DNA of 64,000 nucleotides from assembly GCA_035610835.1 (NCBI GenBank), contig CM069446.1:1193001-1257000 (forward strand), written 5' to 3'. The notes under the pieces are model-generated. The model did no database searches. It had not been told where the DNA came from and saw only the letters and a program-made list of their open reading frames with translations. The stretch's first letter is position 1; each line of letters begins with the position of its first letter. Source of the stretch: Ophiura sarsii. Taxonomy: Eukaryota > Echinodermata > Ophiuroidea > Amphilepidida > Ophiuridae. Positions 36,801-51,800 of this stretch are shown here, in pieces. The position numbers and the translations under genes are program-made.

Positions 36801-39800
36801 AGTTTGTAAGTTAAGAAGTGTTTCTATTAAATTCTTCTTAAGTTAAAGGTATATTATGTGATCTTTCCAGGGAACACCCTCAACATCAAAAAAAAATTGA
36901 AAGCAGATTTTCTTGCAGATTTACATTTCTGATCATAAATCGTACATACATTCCAAGTTACAGGGCGATACGATTCTTAATTACTTCCAAGTTTTAGAGT
37001 GAAAATAAACTGTCGGGTTAACACAACAGTTTATATTTTCACTCTAAATTCACTCTAAAACCATGATTTTGAGGTAATTAGGAATCATATCGCTCTGTAA
37101 CTTGGAATATATGTACGATTTATGATCAGAAATGTAAATCTGCAAGAAAATCTACTTTCTAAAAACAATCATGAATAGAGGGCGCTCTCTGGAAAAGATC
37201 ACATAATATGCCTTTAAGAAAAAACCTCTTCTTATGATAAGAAGAATAGTACTACATGTATACTCTATTTGGCTTCCTCGGGACAGTGACGCAACTTAAC
37301 AGGCGCAGCTTTTATGAACGTGTATGTATTCAACGCTTGTGTATATACGCCAGCGCCTCGAGTTAGCGCGCACGTTATGTGTTGCAATTAGTAGAATACG
37401 CAGTTACGTCACTGTCTCGTGATAACCAAATAGACTATAGTACTTTATAACTTTAGAAGAATTCTTTAGTAAAGCTAGATAGTCTCTGACCTCTTCTTAA
37501 GTTAACAAGGAACTTAAGAAGGATAAGTTGTTTTTATGAAATAGAATATATGAATCTTCTTAACTTAAAGAGTTCAGGATTCAAGAACTTTCAGGATTTA
37601 AGAAGATTTATTTCTTCTTAAATCCATCTTAACCCTAACCTTTCTGGAACCTACAAAACCCGACAGTGCTACAATCTTGTGACGTGCGGCGGCCCCTCCA
37701 ATCTCGTACCACGATCAGCGTGGAGTTTAACTTGTGAAAAATAATAATTTTTTCTAACCTCACCAGTGTAGTTCAGTCAGTAGAGCATCAGACTTGCACG
37801 CACGTGGCCCGGGTTTGATCCGCAGCGCATGCAGAGACTGATTTTCCCCTCAAATCTGACCTGTTTTTCTCCCCTGCATTGATTTCTCTAATTTCTCTTG
37901 AAACAAAACCTATAATCAATTGATTACTATAAACAATTGCCTATTCTATTTCTATCTTCCAAATATGTTGTTGTTGTTTTCTTCAACAAAATGAAAAAAT
38001 GCACAATGCACATGTTCCAAGAACTTGGCATGATTATAGACTCGATCATCCTGTCTTCCCAATTTTCCAGACGGCCCCTGTGAGGGTGCACAAATGTGAA
38101 GACTGGAAAAAATACAATTCCAAATGTGTGCGCTGATAAACTTGTGAATAAACATGAGCTTATTCACGCACCAGTGTGCCGGTAGTTACACCGCGCGATA
38201 GGGCGCACGTTTGCCTCTCGGATGCTATTTCTGTTGTTGCTGTGTACAAATGCGCATGCTCGGTGTTGGTATAAATATTCATATATGCAAAATACTCGTG
38301 GAATTCCACGAGTAGATGCACACTTTTTGGACGTACAATTTTCCCAGTCCCTCTTTTTGGTCCACCATTTTTAAAGATGGCGGCCCGGTAGAGGGACGCG
38401 GGACCCAGTCTAGCATGATTAAACCATTCTGTTAATATTACCTTTAATGTATCTGCGAAGAATACTTTGATGGTTGAATCTAGTAGAGATGCAGCTATCA
38501 ATCGGTTATCTGGAGAAAACTTGACACATAGTACACTGTCTGACATCTGAAGGGTCCTGGTTAACTCCACGGTAAGCCTCTTGCTGCAAAGAATATAAAG
38601 GCAATATGAATGTTGTTGCGTGGAGAAAACTTGACACATAGTTCACTGTCTGACATCTGAAGGGTCCTCGTTAACTCTACTGTTAACCTCTTGCTGCAAA
38701 GAATATAAAGGCAATATAAATGTTGTTGCATGGAGAAAACTTGACACATAGTACACTGTCTGACATCTGAAGGGTCCTCGTTAACTCTACTGTTAACCTC
38801 TTGCTGCAAAGAATATAAAGGCAATATGAATGTTGTTGCGTGGAGAAAACTTGACACATAGTACACTGTCTGACATCTGAAGGGTCCTCGTTAACTCTAC
38901 TGTTAACCTCTTGCTGCAAAGAATATAAAGGCAATATGAATGTTGTTGCGTGGAGAAAACTTGACACATAGTACACTGTCTGACATCTGAAGGGTCCTCG
39001 TTAACTCTACTGTTAACCTCTTGCTGCAAAGAATATAAAGGCAATATGAATGTTGTTGCGTGGAGAAAACTTGACACATAGTACACTGTCTGACATCTGA
39101 AGGGTCCTCGTTAACTCTACTGTTAACCTCTTGCTGCAAAGAATATAAAGGCAATATGAATGTTGTTGCGTGGAGAAAACTTGACACATAGTACACTGTC
39201 TGACATCTGAAGGGTCCTCGTTAACTCTACTGTTAACCTCTTGCTGCAAAGAATATAAAGGCAATATGAATGTTGTTGCGTGGAGAAAACTTGACACATA
39301 GTACACTGTCTGACATCTGAAGGGTCCTCGTTAACTCTACTGTTAACCTCTTGCTGCAAAGAATATAAAGGCAATATGAATGTTGTTGCGTGGAGAAAAC
39401 TTGACACATAGTACACTGTCTGACATCTGAAGGGTCCTCGTTAACTCTACTGTTAACCTCTTGCTGCAAAGAATATAAAGGCAATATGAATGTTGTTGCG
39501 TGGAGAAAACTTGACACATAGTACACTGTCTGACATCTGAAGGGTCCTCGTTAACTCTACTGTTAACCTCTTGCTGCAAAGAATATAAAGGCAATATGAA
39601 TGTTGTTGCGTGGAGAAAACTTGACACATAGTACACTGTCTGACATCTGAAGGGTCCTCGTTAACTCTACTGTTAACCTTTTGCTGCAAGCAATAGTAAC
39701 CCAAAATGAATGTTGTTGCGAAGAGAAAATAGACTGTTTATGACTTTTATATAGACTCTCCCTGTTAATGATGAAGACTATAAGATAAATATGAGAGCAA

Positions 39801-42800
39801 GTCTTGTGCCTTATCTTTGGTCAGAATCAGGTACAACAATCGCTCCTATCAGATAGTGCTGTGCATCCACCAGTATAATTAGAGTGTATGGTACTCAGGG
39901 TTTAGCGCAAGGTTATAGTCAGCTTCATAATGATATGGACATAATTCCAATAATGCGTGCATGCTTTCATGCGTACAAGCGTAAACCTGGAAGTGCGTTC
40001 GGGACGCTTTCACAAAATCAATCGTGAAATCATCACACACATTTCATGCATCAGGAGGCAGCTCAGCGAACAACAACAAAATGCTCTCGTGAAATAGCTT
40101 GAATTTCGTCCTGATAAAAAGAAGACAAAATTGTGGCTACAAAACTGACAATATGGGAGAGGTAGGAAACACTTACTAGCAAATTCTGCACTGAAACTGT
40201 GTTTAAACCATGTTGTGGCTTGACCCGGGGGGAGGGGGCATCACTGGACATATGTGACATGATTTTGCCACATGACTTTAGTGACCTTTTTTGAAAAATT
40301 TGTGTTTTTTAAATAATTTCCATCAAAATTTAGGGTTAGTAATTGTTTTTTGACTGGAATATCAAAATGGTTTTGTACTTTACGTCATTAAGGGTTGATT
40401 ACCGAGGAGCTTGGATGAGCATAGATAGATGTTTGGTGGGGAGAGTAACATCCCCTCGGTAACACCAGAGGCATGTAAATATTTGTCATCCCCCCCCCCC
40501 TATGTAACCCCACTATGTATACCACTATGACAAATTTAGGTGAATGATTTACCTTGTTTGGTCTTCATCAGAGACTAACTCAAAATTCCAGAATTTGAGT
40601 GTCTTGTCTGCACTGCCTGTGACTAACCCTTTCTGTATTGATTTGAACGAAAAAAACAAACAATGTATGATAATTCTATATTTTTACCCTAAAAACATTC
40701 ATAGGGTCATTCAGAAAATTATTTCACTACCCTCATATTTTGGCTAAAATAAATGTCAGCCCTAAGAAATTCACTGTTGAATTTTGAATTTGTTTAGTCC
40801 ACCTATCAAAATGTTGCAAAAACTACTTTTTCTTAATATTTTCTATTTTTAATTATTATCAATCTATCAATCATTATTAACAAATTCAATCAGTAAAATA
40901 CAGGGTGAGTCAAAAGAAAGTGTACTCAAAGTAAAATATTTATTATCGGAATATGAAGGCAACCAATGTATGCGGCAATATAGATGCATTTTTTCACTAT
41001 CATCAGCAAAAAGAGTCATGACATTTCATGGTACCGTTTACCAGATATGACTATTTTGGTAAAGTTACTGCATTTTAAAACCGAACACAATATTGAATAT
41101 TTCACTCAATAATGCTTGATATTAATGAACAAGTGGATTCATGTATGGTACACAATAAATAACTAATGAAGACAAATCAAACATTTTCAGTTATTTTTTC
41201 AAACATTAAATGAGAAATAATGTCAAAACAATGTCATTATTACACAAATTTGGCTTTTGTGATAGTTGGACTCAGCTCGGACTAGAGTGTGGACCGTTTT
41301 CATTAGTGAGAAAATATCGCAAATCTTGTTTGGTTTATAAAATTTTGACTTTTACGCAAATGAGCATTAAATATGTTTACCCCAACAAATTTCAACCAAC
41401 TAAAATACTTTAGGCTAATAACCTGTCTGCCTCAATAAAAAATCAGTGATTTTTTTGCACAGATTTAAAATCCCAAAGTTGAGCACACTTTTTTTTTACT
41501 CACCCTGTAGTGTACAATTGTTAATGATTTATTCCCTTGCAACACAGAACAATTATTGATTGTAACATTGTAACACCAATACATATGTGATGCGATCTGT
41601 GAAAACCCGCCACATGGTGGCATTTTTCATATTGGAGATATTTATATCATAAGAAAGCTAAAACTGTGCTGATTACAGAACTGTTTAGATCATTTTTCTA
41701 TGATTACTACAAAAAAAGTTATGAGTGAATGATGATTGTGATGTCATCAAAAGCTACAAAACAAGAAATCATTTAAACAGGCCAAAAAAGATATATAATT
41801 CAATATAATAACATTATCAGGTCAATAATAAAAGTGACTTAAGTAAGTTTTTGAAGGTGAAATTTCATGTAAAATGATGAGACAAAGTATTGGAAACTAA
41901 TTTTCTTTAAAAAAATCTAAAAAAAAGAAAAAAAAGTTTTTTTATTTTATTATTTTTATTATTTTTATTTTACCCATAATCCCCAGTTTGCATTTTGCGA
42001 CATCCGACGGGTTTTCACAGATCGCATCACATTTAAACATTTATACGCCTACATCTTTATGTTTATGCAAATATTTGAGGGTGCAAACGTTATAATTTTA
42101 CATCACGCCCTTACCTTATTAGGTGATAAAGCAATAGACCATACAGCATCCTCATGTGCATCTATAGTCTCCAGTAATGTACCAGCAGCAATGTCATATA
42201 GTTGTAATTTACCCGTCTGTAATAGAGACAACGTATCATACAATGTGAGAATGTGTCAAATGGATCCAACCAACTGGATTAGATAATGCAACAGTCCATT
42301 CAAGCCAATGCATGGTATGAGACTAGTAATTTACATTTGCTAGACTAAATTATAAGTTGCTGATCTAACTGAATTGAAGTCATGTTATAATTTCAAAGAT
42401 AAGTTGAAATTAACCAAGTTCTTTCTGAGGAAAGGTTATGCAAACAATCAAACTTTTTTTTCTCATTCATAGTTTTTTATTATCATTTCTTTCGCTGAAA
42501 AGATCACATACATCATAAAAACAATTCAAATACACATGTGGTGATACAAATTATATTTACCAAGGGGTACATTCATGTATGAAAAAATGTTATTTAAATT
42601 GAACGTATTTTGTATATAAACAGGTAAATGTATACAAGGCCAGTGATTGCAAACAATCAAACTTGATGAAACAGTGTCCTTACCTTAGTTCCAACTATGC
42701 AGTGTCTCTCCCCTGTAACAAATGCAGAGCTGATTGCATAACCAGATTTCATGGTACGGATGCAATGCTGAGTGGATCTGAATGGCAAATAGACGAATGA

Positions 42801-45800
42801 AGATCAGAAGGCAGAAGGTGAATCCAGTGGCGTAACAGCCGGGGGGGGGGGGGGGGGGGGGGGCAGGGGGGGCACAGTGCCCCCCTGAAGGTGCTCAGCA
42901 GGAAATTCAAACCTACCCACCAGGAAAAATCAGGGGAAGGGCGATTATTTTGTGACCGTGCAAAATTTTGTGACCATCCCCCCCCCCACACTTACGTGAA
43001 ATTCATGAGGTGACTGACTGGGAAAAAAATGTGGGGCAACCTTTTACACAAATTTCTGTCGGGTCGAACTGGTGTTCACCAGGAAAAAATATCCTTTGCC
43101 CCCCCCCCTGGAAAAAATCCCAGATAGCCACTGGGTGAATCTTTTGGGTAAAATATTTTAAATATTTAAAAGACCTCCTTCACATTCATGCACAAACATT
43201 AATTCACCACAGGTGTAACGTTATCTTTTTTTGTACTAAAAATTGAAAGAATTCCTGCACAATGTGAAATGCCCATATAGGGGACAATTTCAATTATGTG
43301 TGAATATAATTAGCCAATAAACATCACCAAACTACTACATTAAAATTTGCAGTATGCAAATGAACTTTGTAACAAATTGAGTTCAGGTTTGATGAACCTT
43401 CGTGAACTTAAAATGTGTGCTATTCAAACAGTTGTGTTATCAGAGCTAAAACATAATGTCCTCACATCAGATCGGTGGGAGGGAATCCAACAATAGCATA
43501 GCCTATCTATCTTCATACTAACCTGTTCCATATCTTGACAGAGTCTCCTGATCCAGACAACACAGTTGTGTTATCAGAGCTAAAGCATAATGTCCTCACA
43601 TCAGATCGGTGGGAGGGAAGACCAACGATAGCAAAGCGTTCTGGTTCTGGTTTCTTATCTACAGTACTGAAGCTATGGGCTTCTACCGTGTTGTTATGAA
43701 GGAGCAGTACCACTTTGGCTGAGGCAGCATTGTTGTTTTCTACCAGTATATCAAATGACCTGGAAAAAACAGATATTTGGGTTCATTTTTTTAACACAAT
43801 ATCATATTAACCCTAAAACCCCCTAATCGGGTTTTTAACCAGAATCACAATTTTGGAAGAGAAAACACCAACTAAATCCAGGAATCGATCTGGGACCCTC
43901 TGAACGTTGTCCCACCCACTAAAAGCCACCCTCAGCAACTCGTTTGTGCAGTATACCGTGCTTACTATAATATAGGCTCAGTTGATTACGTCATTGAAAA
44001 CCGTCCCGACATGCTCTTGGAGATAGGCTTACAAGTAGTATTTTTAGTACTCAGGGGGATAAGGGTTAACCCCCCTGGGGTCTACTTGTCTATCTTACAG
44101 TGGTTCTGATTGGTTTATTACAATGTACTCATATGAATAGCCAATTCAAATGCAGCTTGTAAAATGTTTCACTCCCATCTTTATCAGGGATACAATTATT
44201 CTAACAATGTCTCTCATTGGTGCAATACATGATGTATCCATCTTTCTGACCAACCCGTCTGGAAAATGGGTCGGGTACCCGGGTACACAAATACCCAAAA
44301 TTCCCAGCCCAGCTCCAACCTGAGTCATTATAGTAGCGATTGAGCCATCGCATCATGGAGGGTACACTCTAAAAAATAACTATTCTGCTACCACTTCCAT
44401 ATAGTCTGTCATGATTTCAAGATAAGTATTGGTTTTTGGTGGATTTTGATGGGCTAAACATCATATCAGAGGGAAGTCAGACACACAGTAGCCAAGTGGT
44501 GTTTGGTGGATTTTGATTGGCTAAACCTTAAAAAGGACCTCCTTACATCAGATCAGAGGCAAGTCAAGCAAACAGTAGCCAATGGTGTGGTTCAGGTTTC
44601 TTATCAGCAAAACACATGCTGTGGGCTTCTTATTTTTTGATATGACACAAAGTAAACAAATTTAGATAAATATAGGCCGGATTCCCCAATTCAAAAATCT
44701 GCTAACAAACTGATACCAGAACATGGGATATTTGGCTAAATGTAAGCGTGGTGCGTGGGTATCATTTTAGTATCACGGCTGTTTGATCCCACATAATGTG
44801 TCTGTTTTATTCTGAGAACACCATAACTTGCTGACCCAGTTCTGTTTTTAACTGATTCAAATACCTGAATATACTGGCCATCTTTTGTAGAAATTTCAGA
44901 ACATTTGTTGGTGCCAGTTAAGAGAAATAGAGCTTTGAATATTATTAGTTACTATAATAGCGCCATCATCGGCCACATTTTCCCATAGAGTTACATGTAA
45001 AATATGTATCAAGTAGAAAATGCCGATAATTTAAAAAGGGCTTGAACAATTTTCTTGAAATTTTCAATGTATACTGTTATTCATTAGCACTACCTAAATC
45101 AGGTCAAACCATAAACAGGTCACTATATAATCTTTTTATATCCCATAATTTTAATTATAAAGCGGATAGTCAAACAGCCGTGGTATCCTACTAGACTTTA
45201 GAGGTAGAAACCCACCTGATTTTGGAGTTTGCTTTCATCTGACAAAGTGATCTTATCTGATCTCCTAGCTCTAGTGTCAGTTCAGAATCAGTTTGGTCTC
45301 CTTGTTGTTCTCCTTCCTTATCCCTGTATATTGCAATGGAAAAAAGGGGGAATAGTAACATTTCATATTATCAAACTATAATCATATAAGCATTCATAAA
45401 ATATTTAGAGTAAGGTTAGACAATTAAAACCAGAGCATAATAATTTATAAATGGGCGTATATTGCATTTCCTGAAAATTATAACTTTCATGTGAAACTTT
45501 TTTTCCTTTAGCATGATACCCCTATTTGAATACAAGTGACTACTAACTTAATTACACAAATCCCTCTTAACAGAAAAAAAGAATGAAATGTGAAGCCCAG
45601 GAAACTTAGAGAAGGTTGTGATACAATTTTTTGTGTAGATCAATAAACCTTTTCACACTGACCGAATGATCGATCATCCTTTTGTAGGGGTGATACTAGT
45701 CACTATGATGATCAATCACCAAATGGACAACTTTTTTGTGTGGAGATAATTATCTCGAGCGATCAATTTTTGCGAGTGTTTCAAATGGCTGAATTACACT

Positions 45801-48800
45801 CCACATATGAAGACACAATGTGATAATATTTGGGGCTACTATTTTACCTTTGTTTCTTCCTTGTTCTCTTCTGTCTCTTCTGAAGTCGTTTCTTTGCTTC
45901 ATCTTCTGTATGAAGTACAAACAGTTCTAGAGAGGAATCCGGACCCTATGTAAAAACAATGGATAAACATGTCTATATTTATTGTTGTATACAATTGTTT
46001 GAATCTAGAATGCCCTATTTACAATCGTATCCATAAGAATACCATGGATACATATTGATACCCACTCCAAGCAGTAGTTTTAATTATTATATTATTATCA
46101 TTATTATTCATGGTATGATTCATTTTAGCCTTAGTGATACAGCAACATTAACTGATGAAACAAACCGTTCATTTTCTAATCATGAATTTGAAGTAATTAT
46201 AGCTTGTAACACTTTGTGACCTGGAAGATTGTTTGATTTTATGAATACAAATGCAAATGTACAAAATGATCTGCAATCATATGACAAAACCAATGACTAA
46301 CACCCTATTTGACAAGAATCAATTACTGTAAGTGTGATAATTTCTGGGCGGTTGATTTTTTGCACCTTGGCAATTTTTAAATGTTTGCGTGTAGTTTGAT
46401 CACATAGACCTACACGCAAAATTTTTGAGTCTTATGATTTTCAAGTATAAGTATAAGTACAGTCCAACCTCAGTTATCCGGATATGATGGGACCAAGCAA
46501 TGGCTGGATAAGTGAACAATGGATACGCAAATTATGTGTAATTCTGCATTGACTGTCCTGAAGGGTTCAAATTTTGACAATAGAAGGGTTCTGATTTTTG
46601 AATGAGGGGTAGTTACAGTGACAATGTATCACATATTATGTAAGCACTAAACAGCACTACCAACACCAAAAGATGGCCTTTAAATGCTTCAGAGTGTGAA
46701 AATATTGTGATTAGGCAGTAAAAATTGTATTTTCTTTGGGGATCATTCAATCGGAAAACAGAGTTATCCGGATAAAAGGGGTTCGGATAACTGAGGTTGG
46801 ACTGTAATGCAAATATTTCCACGTTTACAGTACTATAGCTTTAGGCATCTGTTAGTATACTCACATGGCAACCTAGGAATCTTCCGGTGACATCTATATA
46901 CATGGATACAACTCTTTCACGACCTTGGCGCATCACAGAACCAACTCTTGTACAAGACAAAATACTCTGTACAAATAACAATGCATTAATATGTAAATCA
47001 CAAGTGTATATGATATAGATACAAGGATGACAATAAGAGATATTGAACCAGGGGCCACTTTGGATTAACATTGGATGAACTAGGGGCCAATTTGGCTGAA
47101 CTAGGGGCCATATTGGATGAACCAGGGGCCATTTTGGATGAACCAGGGGCCATATTGGATGAACCAGGGGCCATATTGGATGAACCAGGTGCCTTTGTGT
47201 CTACGATATAAAAGCGATTTCAATAATGCTGTATCGATTGTCGAAAGTGTCTCATTGTCCCGGTTTTCGATCAAAATATTAAAAGTTTAACCACATGATC
47301 ACGATAGCGTTTCTAGAAAGTAAATCATAAACCCTAATTTAGGTTTCATGGGATTCTCTTGCTAACCCTAAACCAAATCTTACAGATTCCTCCTTGCGTT
47401 CCAAGGGATTCTCTTGCTAACCCTAACCCAAATCTTACTGATTCTTCCTTGGGTTCCATGGGATTCTCTTGCTAACCCTAACCCAATCTTACAGATTCCT
47501 CCTTGGGTTCCATGGGATTCTCTTGCTAACCCTAACCCAATCTTACAGATTCCTCCTTTGGTTCCATGGGATTCTCTTGCTAACCCTAACCCAAATCTTA
47601 CCGATTCTTCCTTGGGTTCCATGGGATTCTCTTGCTAACCCTAACCCAAATCTTACAGATTCTTCCTTGGGTTCCATGGGATTCTCTTGCTAACCCTAAC
47701 CCAAATCTTACAGATTCCTCCTTGGGTTCCATGGGATTCTCTTGCTAACCCTAACTTATAATCTTACCGATTCTTCCTTGGGTTCCATGGGATTCTCTTG
47801 CTAATCTAACCCAAATCTTACAGATTCCTCCTTGCGTTCCATGGGATTCTCTTGCTAACCCTAACCCAAATCTTACCGATTCTTCTTTGGGTTCCATGGG
47901 ATTCTCTTGCTAACCCTAACCCAAATCTTACAGATTCTTCCTTGGGTTCCATGGGATTCTCTTGCTAACCCTAACCCAAATCTTACCGATTCTTCCTCTT
48001 CTTCATCTTCTCCTTCCGCATTCTCTCCACTGGCGATGTCATCCAATCCCTGTAGCTTAGGCTTCTTAGCAGGACTCTCAGTAGAATCTTCATCATCTGA
48101 TTCTCCTTGATGTTTGAATGCGATATCCCACACTCGCAATTCACTGTCAGCTGATCCAGTAATCAATCTTTGATCATTGTTGCACAACACACAGTCCCAT
48201 ACCTACACACACAAATGGTACAATTCAGAACAACATTGGTCTTGTTGCACAACACACAGTCCCATACCTACACACACAAATGGTACAATTCAGAACAACA
48301 TTGGTCTTGTTGCACAACACACAGTCCCATACCTACACACACAAATGGTACAATTCAAAACAACAATGGTATTGTGTGCACAATTGTAAAACAGGATGTC
48401 ACAAAATGATTTATGCCATGTTTGAACGTGTATTAAAAATATAAAAATAGGGACAGCGGTCCCAAATAGGTCGTCCGTTTATATGGGTAGTTTGGTTGCA
48501 ATTGTACTTCATCTGTTTAAATGTAATCAATTTTACATATGCAGCCAATTTTACATCTTGACCTCAGATGACCTTTGACCTTGGTATGTGACCTTTGACC
48601 TCATTAACATATGAAGGTTTCCACATTGCATCTATGACCCAAGTTTGGTTGCAATTGGTCATTGTATGGAAAAGAAATGGACAAAACAAAAAGTGTATAC
48701 TAAATTGTTGACACACCCCTACACAGACAGACTACACACACAGACCACACACACGAAGGATGCTGCCATAAGGTCTCTTCCTACGGATGACCTAAAAACA

Positions 48801-51800
48801 ACATTAAGTGTCTGTTACCTGCAAGGGGAACATGAATCCTACTTACTCTGTCAAATTTATCAAGATATCTTTGTCCGTTCTGAATCTGATATGGCAGGGC
48901 AATATTAAACATTTGTGGAAACCTGTTTTTCACTTTCAGTGTATTTCTGTTGATAATACTCACACCCAACTTCAAAATTGCCTCTTAAGAAAGTATGGTG
49001 TGGGTGAACATTAATTTCATTTATTCTATGTATTTCTTTTTAGTAATTTAGTAACCCATCATATCGAGGGTTTGGAGCCACAAAGCCCTATCTTCAATGT
49101 GTTAAGTAAGGATGCACCACATGCACCAGAAGTGTATTATAACATGTCAGCTATTACAGATAGTGACATATCATATTTTCATTAGCTGCTTTGAGTCCCA
49201 TTTAGTTTTTATCAATTGCTTAGCATATAAACGTGCAGCACAAGATAGAACAAAGTGGAGAAAGAACACTAAGAAGAGTGCAAATATGGTCGCCAATCAT
49301 CAGAAGTGATGGAGGCATCAAGGTATCAAGGTAAGGTAGCATATAAACAGCCCCATATATAATAACTCCCAGCTATTACAGATAGGGCCTTGTAGCACTG
49401 ACTATTCCTACCTCAGTCCTGTGAGACAATAGAGTTTTAAAGCAATGCTGAGTGTCCAGATCCCAGAACTTGACAAAGGTGTCTTTAGAACTGAAAAGCA
49501 AAACAAAGCAATATAGGAATAAAATCACACTGTAAAAGTGATTTGAACATGCAAAACCATGATTTTTTTCATGTGATGCGATCTGTGAAAACCCGTCGGA
49601 TGTCTCAAAATGTGAACTAGGGATTATGGGTAAAATGTAAAAAATAAAAATAAAATAAAAAAGATTTTTCTTTTTAAAGATTTGTTTAGAAAATTTATGT
49701 CCAATACTACAGGGTGTCCCAAAAGTCTATGCACGTTTTTGAAGAGTCATATCTCATAAAATATAAATAATATGGTATAAATTTAACCATATTTTGATAG
49801 ACGAGATTTGGGAAATTAATTTGATACCAAACACAACCCTATTGGTGAACCCACAACATTATAAAACTGGTTGAAAGTCATTGGCCGTGTGCCGGACCAA
49901 CCCATACCAAGTACAACACATTGTTGCTAAAGGTGCGCATATATTAACGGTATGAAAGCAACGTTGCGCATTAGGCACAGTTCACTGCTTACCTTGCAAC
50001 ATTAATGTTATTTAATACCAAACTCGGTCACTCACAACATAAATAAGCGTAGTAGACAACATTGCACAGTAAAAGTCTTCATTCAAGATGGTTTACAGCA
50101 TAGATAAGCGAATACAAATTGTATGGTTCTACGCTGAAACACATTCAGTTCAACTTACTTAACAAAAGTTCAGAAAACATTTCAAAGTGAAACGCGCACT
50201 AGGAAGAATCCATTCTGAAGTTGGTGGATACATTTTTGAACACAGGAATATATTCTAAATGGGTAAAACAACCTTCGATGAGGCCTTCAAGCAGCATTAA
50301 AATCATCCGCTAAGTTTAAATTTTAACATGTTTGACAGTTGTGTGATGGGTGTGTTCACTTTTCTGTTAACTTCTGTTACGTTATTCAATTGTTTAGGTC
50401 TGTGTTTTTTGCATTAGCACACGTCTCTGTATACATGGAAAACATTTAAATTAGAAATTTGAAAATTATATGTGATATAGTTTGTTATTATGATGATATC
50501 ACTGTAATGTAAAATTTTAAATATTACTATTGACGGATCACTGTCCGTGTAACCAACTCTACCCGTATTTTTGTTAATCTCAATAGGTATGGATTTATGA
50601 ACTTTATTCCTCCGAAGTATAAAATTAGATTTTTGCAGTAATACATATTTTACTTCTAGGGTGGCATTACAAACAGATGTTACTCGAATGTTTGGTATCA
50701 AAATTATTTCCCACATCTCTTCTTTCTAAATATGTATTCATATTTTCAATACGACTTATATTTTGTGAAATACAAAGCTTCAAAGTCGTGCATAGACTTT
50801 TGGGACACCCTGTATGTGTCATCATCTTTTATGAAATTTCGCCTTCAAAAACTTACTTTTAAGTCACTTTTCTTATTAACCTTATAATGTTATTCTATTG
50901 AACTATGTATCTTTTTGGCCTGTTTTTATGATTTTTTGTTTTGTAGCTTTTTATGACATCACAATCATCATTCACTCATAACTTTTTTGTAGTGATCGTA
51001 GAAAAATGATTGAACCAGTTCTGTAATCAGCACAGTTTCAGCTCTCTTATGATATAAATATCTCCACTCCCATATGAAAAATCCCACCATGTGGCCGGTT
51101 TTCACAGATCGCATCACATAATTATATGCTCTTAGGTTTTGCCCTTTCAGGAAATCACATGAAGATTTTAGGAGCACACTCCGATTGATAATTGAACGTA
51201 CAATTGAGGAATAGCAAACTGCATAAACAAGTCCAAGCTGCGTATGCCACGTATGATGCTTAACGCTTAACCCGTACACACTCGCTCGGTATGCTGCATA
51301 AACTCCAAAATATGTATCCTCACGCTGGCAGTACATCAAGATTCGCATATCTCACAGCTGTGTAACCCCTAGTGCGGGCCTTCTCAATTAGACTGATGCC
51401 ACCATTTGAGAAGGCCTGCCCTAGCGGAAACTTATTTGTTCAATAATTAATCAGACCATACATGTAGCTATTATAAGTTGTTTGAAAAGTGATCTTTATC
51501 TTGTCAAAAGTTCCTCACAGATTGTGAGAATCTGTCTAGGGATTCTCCCATCTCCTCTATGTTGACTGTTTATTTTTCAAGAATCTTTGGCAGAGTGGAT
51601 TCTCGGACTCTCATCAAATGTCTGCCATGTATGTGAATGAGTTGGGCTTATAAATGTACAATGACTATTAAAGGTAGATGTTCCGATTTTCAATTTGAAG
51701 TTTTCTATTCTACATGAAAGGTCATCCTTAAAAAAGTTGTGTTCCAAAGTTTGAGTTGCATAGCTCTAATGGTTCTTATTTTAGATGCACAAGATGCTGT

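Noticed and set aside
38160..39704. A row of overlapping minus-strand frames of about 97 residues, nearly identical
   Set aside because: They arise from the 110-bp period read in three frames across intron and exon copies. Only the 38442-38583 part is a true exon; there is no repeat-protein gene.
47335..47990. CCCTAACCC runs resembling interstitial telomere
   Set aside because: The motif occurs once per 55-bp unit, embedded in unrelated sequence, and the unit copies the WDR3 exon 5 donor region. It is not a telomere array.
48170..48409. Plus-strand repeat proteins rich in His and Thr
   Set aside because: Antisense reading of the 65-bp triplicate at the WDR3 exon 5 acceptor.
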